A stretch of 8,218 nucleotides of DNA from Clostridiales bacterium (GTDB lineage: Bacteria; Bacillota; Clostridia; Christensenellales; Christensenellaceae), in contig DOMW01000269.1 of the NCBI GenBank assembly GCA_003510345.1, positions 1 through 8,218 on the forward strand, read 5' to 3'. The position numbers were made by a program, and so were the translations under genes. The notes below the pieces were generated by a model. It was not told the origin of the DNA. It was given only the letters and a program-made list of their open reading frames with translations, and made no database searches. Shown here in pieces: positions 5,520 through 8,218 of the stretch (the stretch's first letter is position 1; every line of letters begins with the position of its first letter).

Positions 5520-7007
5520 ATGGCGGAAGAAATATTAAAGCTGAGTAATATTTCTAAAACATTCCCCGGGGTGAAAGCTCTGGACGGAATACAGTTCACT
5601 TTGAAACAGGGCGAAGTGCATTGCATTTGCGGCGAAAACGGCGCGGGTAAGTCTACGCTCATTAAAATTATTTCCGGCGCGTACCAGCCGGATGAAGGCG
5701 GCGCCCTCATTTATGAAGGAAAGAACGTCCGCCTCGACCCTTTTTCAGCGATGAAGCTGGGTATCCAGACAATCTACCAGGAGCATACGATTTTCGGGCC
5801 GCTTTCCATCACGGAAAATATTTTCGTGGGGATGGAGATCACCAAAAACGGTGTGATGCAAAAGCCTGAAATGGAGCGAAAAACAAAAGAAGTGCTGGAA
5901 TACCTGCATACCGACCTCGACCCGGATGAATTGGTGGAAAACCTTTCCTCGGGCGAACAGAAAATTGTTGAGTTCGCAAAAGCGCTGGTGTTTGACCGAA
6001 AGGTCATTATACTGGACGAACCCACCGCTTCTTTCTCCGCTTCGGAAACAGAAAACCTTCTTGAGATCGTAAAAAAAATAAAAGCCCGCGGCATCGGCAT
6101 CATCTATATTTCCCATCATCTGGATGAAGTATTCAAAGTCGCTGACCGCATCACTGTTCTGCGGGACGGACAGTATATTAAAACGACGGACGTTTCAGAG
6201 ACGACTGAACCCCAGCTCATCCGCGATATGGTGGGCCGGGACGCCTCGGCGTTTTACAACCGCGAGTATTTTCCGGCGGGCGATGTGGTGCTTGAGGCAA
6301 GAAACCTTACGGGCAACGGTGTGCACGATATCTCGTTTTCGGCCCGGCGCGGCGAGATAGTCGGTTTTGCCGGTATGGTCGGCTCGGGCAGGAGCGAATT
6401 GATGACGCTGTTGTTTGGCGGCGCGGAAAAACTTTCCGGCGAAGTCTGCGTGATGGGCGAGCCTGCCGATTTCAAAAGCCCGCGCGACGCTATCGAGCGG
6501 AAAATTTGCTATATCACGGAAGATCGCCAGCATACGGGCCTATTTTTGATCCACACGATCGCGCGTAACACAATGATCGCCAACATGGTGAATACAAAGA
6601 AATTCACCGTGATGCCCCAGGAAGAAGAAAAGATCGGCAATGAATACATAAAAAAGCTTAACACAAAAGCGCCGGACGCCGAAGTGCTGGCCGGTAACCT
6701 TTCGGGTGGCAACCAGCAAAAAGTGGTGCTGGCAAAATGGTTTAACACAAACGGGGAAATCTTTATATTTGACGAGCCAACCCGCGGTATCGACGTGGGC
6801 GCCAAGCAGGAGATATACCAGATCATGGTAGACCTTTTGCGGGAGGGCAAGTCCATTATTATGGTGTCTTCCGATATGCCGGAAGTCGTTTCCATGAGCG
6901 ACCGGGTACTGGTCATGAAAGAGGGCCGGCTTGTTGGCGAGCTTGCAAAAGAAAACCTTTCCGAAGAGAATGTGCTTGAATTATCCATAGGGGGAGCGAA
7001 GAAATGA
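5520..7007 (+). CDS. Sugar ABC importer, two-domain ATP-binding protein (RbsA/XylG/MglA type)
   Basis: The 495-residue protein has the length and duplicated layout of RbsA/MglA ATPases, which energise uptake of monosaccharides from the cytoplasmic face. Domain 1 has Walker A GENGAGKST (38-46), the signature LSSGEQK (142-148) and Walker B ending LDEPTAS (165-171). Domain 2 has the family's degenerate P-loop GMVGSGRSE (285-293), lacking the Walker lysine. It is followed by LSGGNQQK (394-401) and Walker B with FDEPTRGID from about residue 417. So only the first site is expected to have a full P-loop, as usual in this family. The start is set by GGAGG 9 nt before the ATG. The stop overlaps the permease start by 4 bp, which indicates translational coupling. 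The substrate cannot be told from the sequence: ribose, xylose, galactose, rhamnose and inositol importers all share this architecture. Confidence 0.95.
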   Translation: MAEEILKLSNISKTFPGVKALDGIQFTLKQGEVHCICGENGAGKSTLIKIISGAYQPDEGGALIYEGKNVRLDPFSAMKLGIQTIYQEHTIFGPLSITENIFVGMEITKNGVMQKPEMERKTKEVLEYLHTDLDPDELVENLSSGEQKIVEFAKALVFDRKVIILDEPTASFSASETENLLEIVKKIKARGIGIIYISHHLDEVFKVADRITVLRDGQYIKTTDVSETTEPQLIRDMVGRDASAFYNREYFPAGDVVLEARNLTGNGVHDISFSARRGEIVGFAGMVGSGRSELMTLLFGGAEKLSGEVCVMGEPADFKSPRDAIERKICYITEDRQHTGLFLIHTIARNTMIANMVNTKKFTVMPQEEEKIGNEYIKKLNTKAPDAEVLAGNLSGGNQQKVVLAKWFNTNGEIFIFDEPTRGIDVGAKQEIYQIMVDLLREGKSIIMVSSDMPEVVSMSDRVLVMKEGRLVGELAKENLSEENVLELSIGGAKK

Positions 7008-8098
7008 ACAAAGACCTTACCACCAAGAAAAAAGGATTTTTCCGGGGCGAAAACTCCACCGTCCTTTTGATATTTGTAGGCTTTGTAGCCGCCGTCGTCG
7101 TGTTGCAGCTTATTGCATCGGGCGGCGGGGAATACCCCGCCATGATCAGCCCGGCCAACCTTACAAACATTGTTATGCAGGTCGCGGCGATTGGTATCAT
7201 GGCAATGGGTATGACATTGATCATGATATCGGGCGGCATAGACCTTTCCGTCGGTATGCTCACCTCGTTCGTAGTGCTTTTCATCGCCAAAAGCTTCCGC
7301 GATTGGAGCTTCCCGCTCGCCGCGGCGATCATCGTGGCCATACTGCTTGCCGTTTTATTTGAAACGGGCATGGGCTTTGTCATCTCCCGGCTGGGCGTGG
7401 AACCGTTCATTATTACACTGGGCGGGCAGATCGCGTTCCGCGGTATCGCGCTGCTCATTGTGAATTCGCAGGAGATCAGTATGAGCGGCGCGCTTGACGG
7501 GCTGAAAAACACCGTGGTTCCCGGCCTAAAAGACCCCACCAGTGGTTTAAACCTGAATATTCCGCCTTACATATTTATCTTTATTGCCATTGTGATCGTA
7601 ATTTGGTGGGTACTCAAGTATACGAAATACGGCAGGCGCATTTACGCGGTGGGCGCAAACCCGCAGGCGGCGTACCTTGCCGGTATCAACGTAAAGAACG
7701 TGCAGCTTTCCACGTATTCCTTAAACGGCCTTTTGGTGGGCATTGGCGCCGTTTGCCTGCTTGCCCGCGTAAACACGGCCATCATCACCACCGGCGCGAA
7801 CCTTGAGATCGACGTGATCGCCGCCGTCGTGGTGGGCGGCGTGGCGATGTCCGGCGGCAAGGGTAACGCCTGGGGCGTGTTTATCGGTGCGCTTTTGATG
7901 GGCGCCATAGCAAACGGCATGAATATATTACGGTTGCAGGCCGAATGGCAATTCGTAGCGAAGGGCCTTATCATCATCGCCGCCGTTTCGGCCGGGGCGC
8001 TCACCGATAAGATACAGGCGCGCAGGCAGGTAAGGCAGCAGAACATCGCGAGCGGCAGGCAGGATGCGCAAGAACCGCGTTCCGGGCAAGGCGAGTAA
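7004..8098 (+). CDS. Sugar ABC importer permease (RbsC/XylH type, BPD_transp_2)
   Basis: A 364-residue, strongly hydrophobic integral membrane protein that would form the sugar channel as a homodimer with the upstream ATPase. The family marker SGGIDLSVG lies at 76-84 after the second hydrophobic segment; GVEPFIITLGG is in the middle. YAVGANPQAAYLAGINV starts at 214, the cytoplasmic loop that contacts the ATPase. VVVGGVAMSGGKG lies around 275-287. About 8-10 membrane segments can be made out between residues 18 and 335. The C-terminus carries a polar, Arg/Gln-rich tail of about 30 residues not seen in E. coli RbsC (321 residues). Its ATG overlaps the ATPase stop (ATGA), with GGGGGAG about 7 nt upstream. 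As only one permease is present, it belongs to the ribose/xylose/galactose layout; two-permease transporters such as E. coli-type rhamnose systems differ. Confidence 0.94.
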   Translation: MNKDLTTKKKGFFRGENSTVLLIFVGFVAAVVVLQLIASGGGEYPAMISPANLTNIVMQVAAIGIMAMGMTLIMISGGIDLSVGMLTSFVVLFIAKSFRDWSFPLAAAIIVAILLAVLFETGMGFVISRLGVEPFIITLGGQIAFRGIALLIVNSQEISMSGALDGLKNTVVPGLKDPTSGLNLNIPPYIFIFIAIVIVIWWVLKYTKYGRRIYAVGANPQAAYLAGINVKNVQLSTYSLNGLLVGIGAVCLLARVNTAIITTGANLEIDVIAAVVVGGVAMSGGKGNAWGVFIGALLMGAIANGMNILRLQAEWQFVAKGLIIIAAVSAGALTDKIQARRQVRQQNIASGRQDAQEPRSGQGE

Positions 8099-8107
8099 CA
8101 AAAAACG

Positions 8108-8139
8108 ATATATCCCGGCAAGTATGCCGGTGGATATAT
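8108..8139 (+). other. Intercistronic stem-loop between permease and next gene
   Basis: ATATATC (8108-8114) pairs with GATATAT (8133-8139), and CCGGCA (8115-8120) pairs with TGCCGG (8125-8130), around an AGTA loop with a TG bulge: 13 bp in all. No T run follows, so it is not an intrinsic terminator. Its position just before the presumed binding-protein gene suits an RNA processing or 5'-stabilising element that raises binding-protein output over the membrane components. Confidence 0.6.
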
Positions 8140-8186
8140 ATAGCAGGCTTATCCCTGTAATAAGTAAGAATTCAGGAGGAAAACAA

Positions 8187-8218
8187 ATGAAAAAAATTAT
8201 TGCTATTCTCGTATGTGT
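8187..8218 (+). CDS. Start of a secreted protein, probably the sugar substrate-binding protein (cut by window edge)
   Basis: Only 10 codons are present (MKKIIAILVC). AGGAGGA (8174-8180) lies 6 nt before the ATG. Two lysines followed by a hydrophobic run are the beginning of a signal peptide. In ATPase-permease operons of this class the next gene is usually the periplasmic-binding-type lipoprotein, so that identity is inferred from gene order. An early Cys at residue 10 is within the hydrophobic run and need not be the lipobox. Confidence 0.6.
   Translation, partial: MKKIIAILVC

Overview
The window looks like chromosomal DNA of a moderately GC-rich Gram-positive bacterium of the class Clostridia. 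The signs are strong AGGAGG-type ribosome binding sites, consensus sigma-A promoters with 17-bp spacers, a CwlD-like spore/cell-wall amidase, a Big_2-type surface protein with a sortase-like tail, and a Firmicute-style tRNA-Glu. A gut or anaerobic Christensenellales/Oscillospirales-type organism would fit, but the order is inference.

Left part (1-2415, minus strand): an L-rhamnose catabolic operon running leftwards. It starts from a near-consensus promoter at 2387-2415, has a leader of about 250 nt, and encodes rhamnulokinase (rhaB) followed 39 nt later by a class II aldolase that runs off the left edge. The kinase would phosphorylate L-rhamnulose and the aldolase would cleave the product to dihydroxyacetone phosphate and L-lactaldehyde. 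The leader region coincides with an elaborately self-complementary stretch (2158-2347). Its helices pair better as plus-strand RNA: every imperfect pair is G.U on plus and A.C on minus. It also has a possible pseudoknot. This is the most interesting unexplained element in the window.

Middle (2416-5095): a membrane-anchored N-acetylmuramoyl-L-alanine amidase (2596-3429); then, behind its own consensus promoter, a secreted three-domain Ig-like surface protein with a C-terminal anchor (3592-4908). A 13-bp bidirectional terminator (4931-4960) ends this gene and also the convergent tRNA-Glu(CTC) gene (4978-5052, minus), which has its own promoter.

Right part (5096-8218, plus strand): a monosaccharide ABC-importer operon of the Rbs/Xyl/Mgl class. 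A sigma-A promoter (5167-5195) is followed by a palindromic operator with a central CG (5205-5220), a hairpin-rich leader of about 320 nt, a two-domain ATPase (5520-7007), a permease overlapping it by 4 bp (7004-8098), an intercistronic hairpin (8108-8139), and the first 10 codons of what is probably the substrate-binding lipoprotein. The sugar cannot be read from the sequence. Rhamnose or another plant/host-derived sugar is possible given the neighbouring rhamnose operon.
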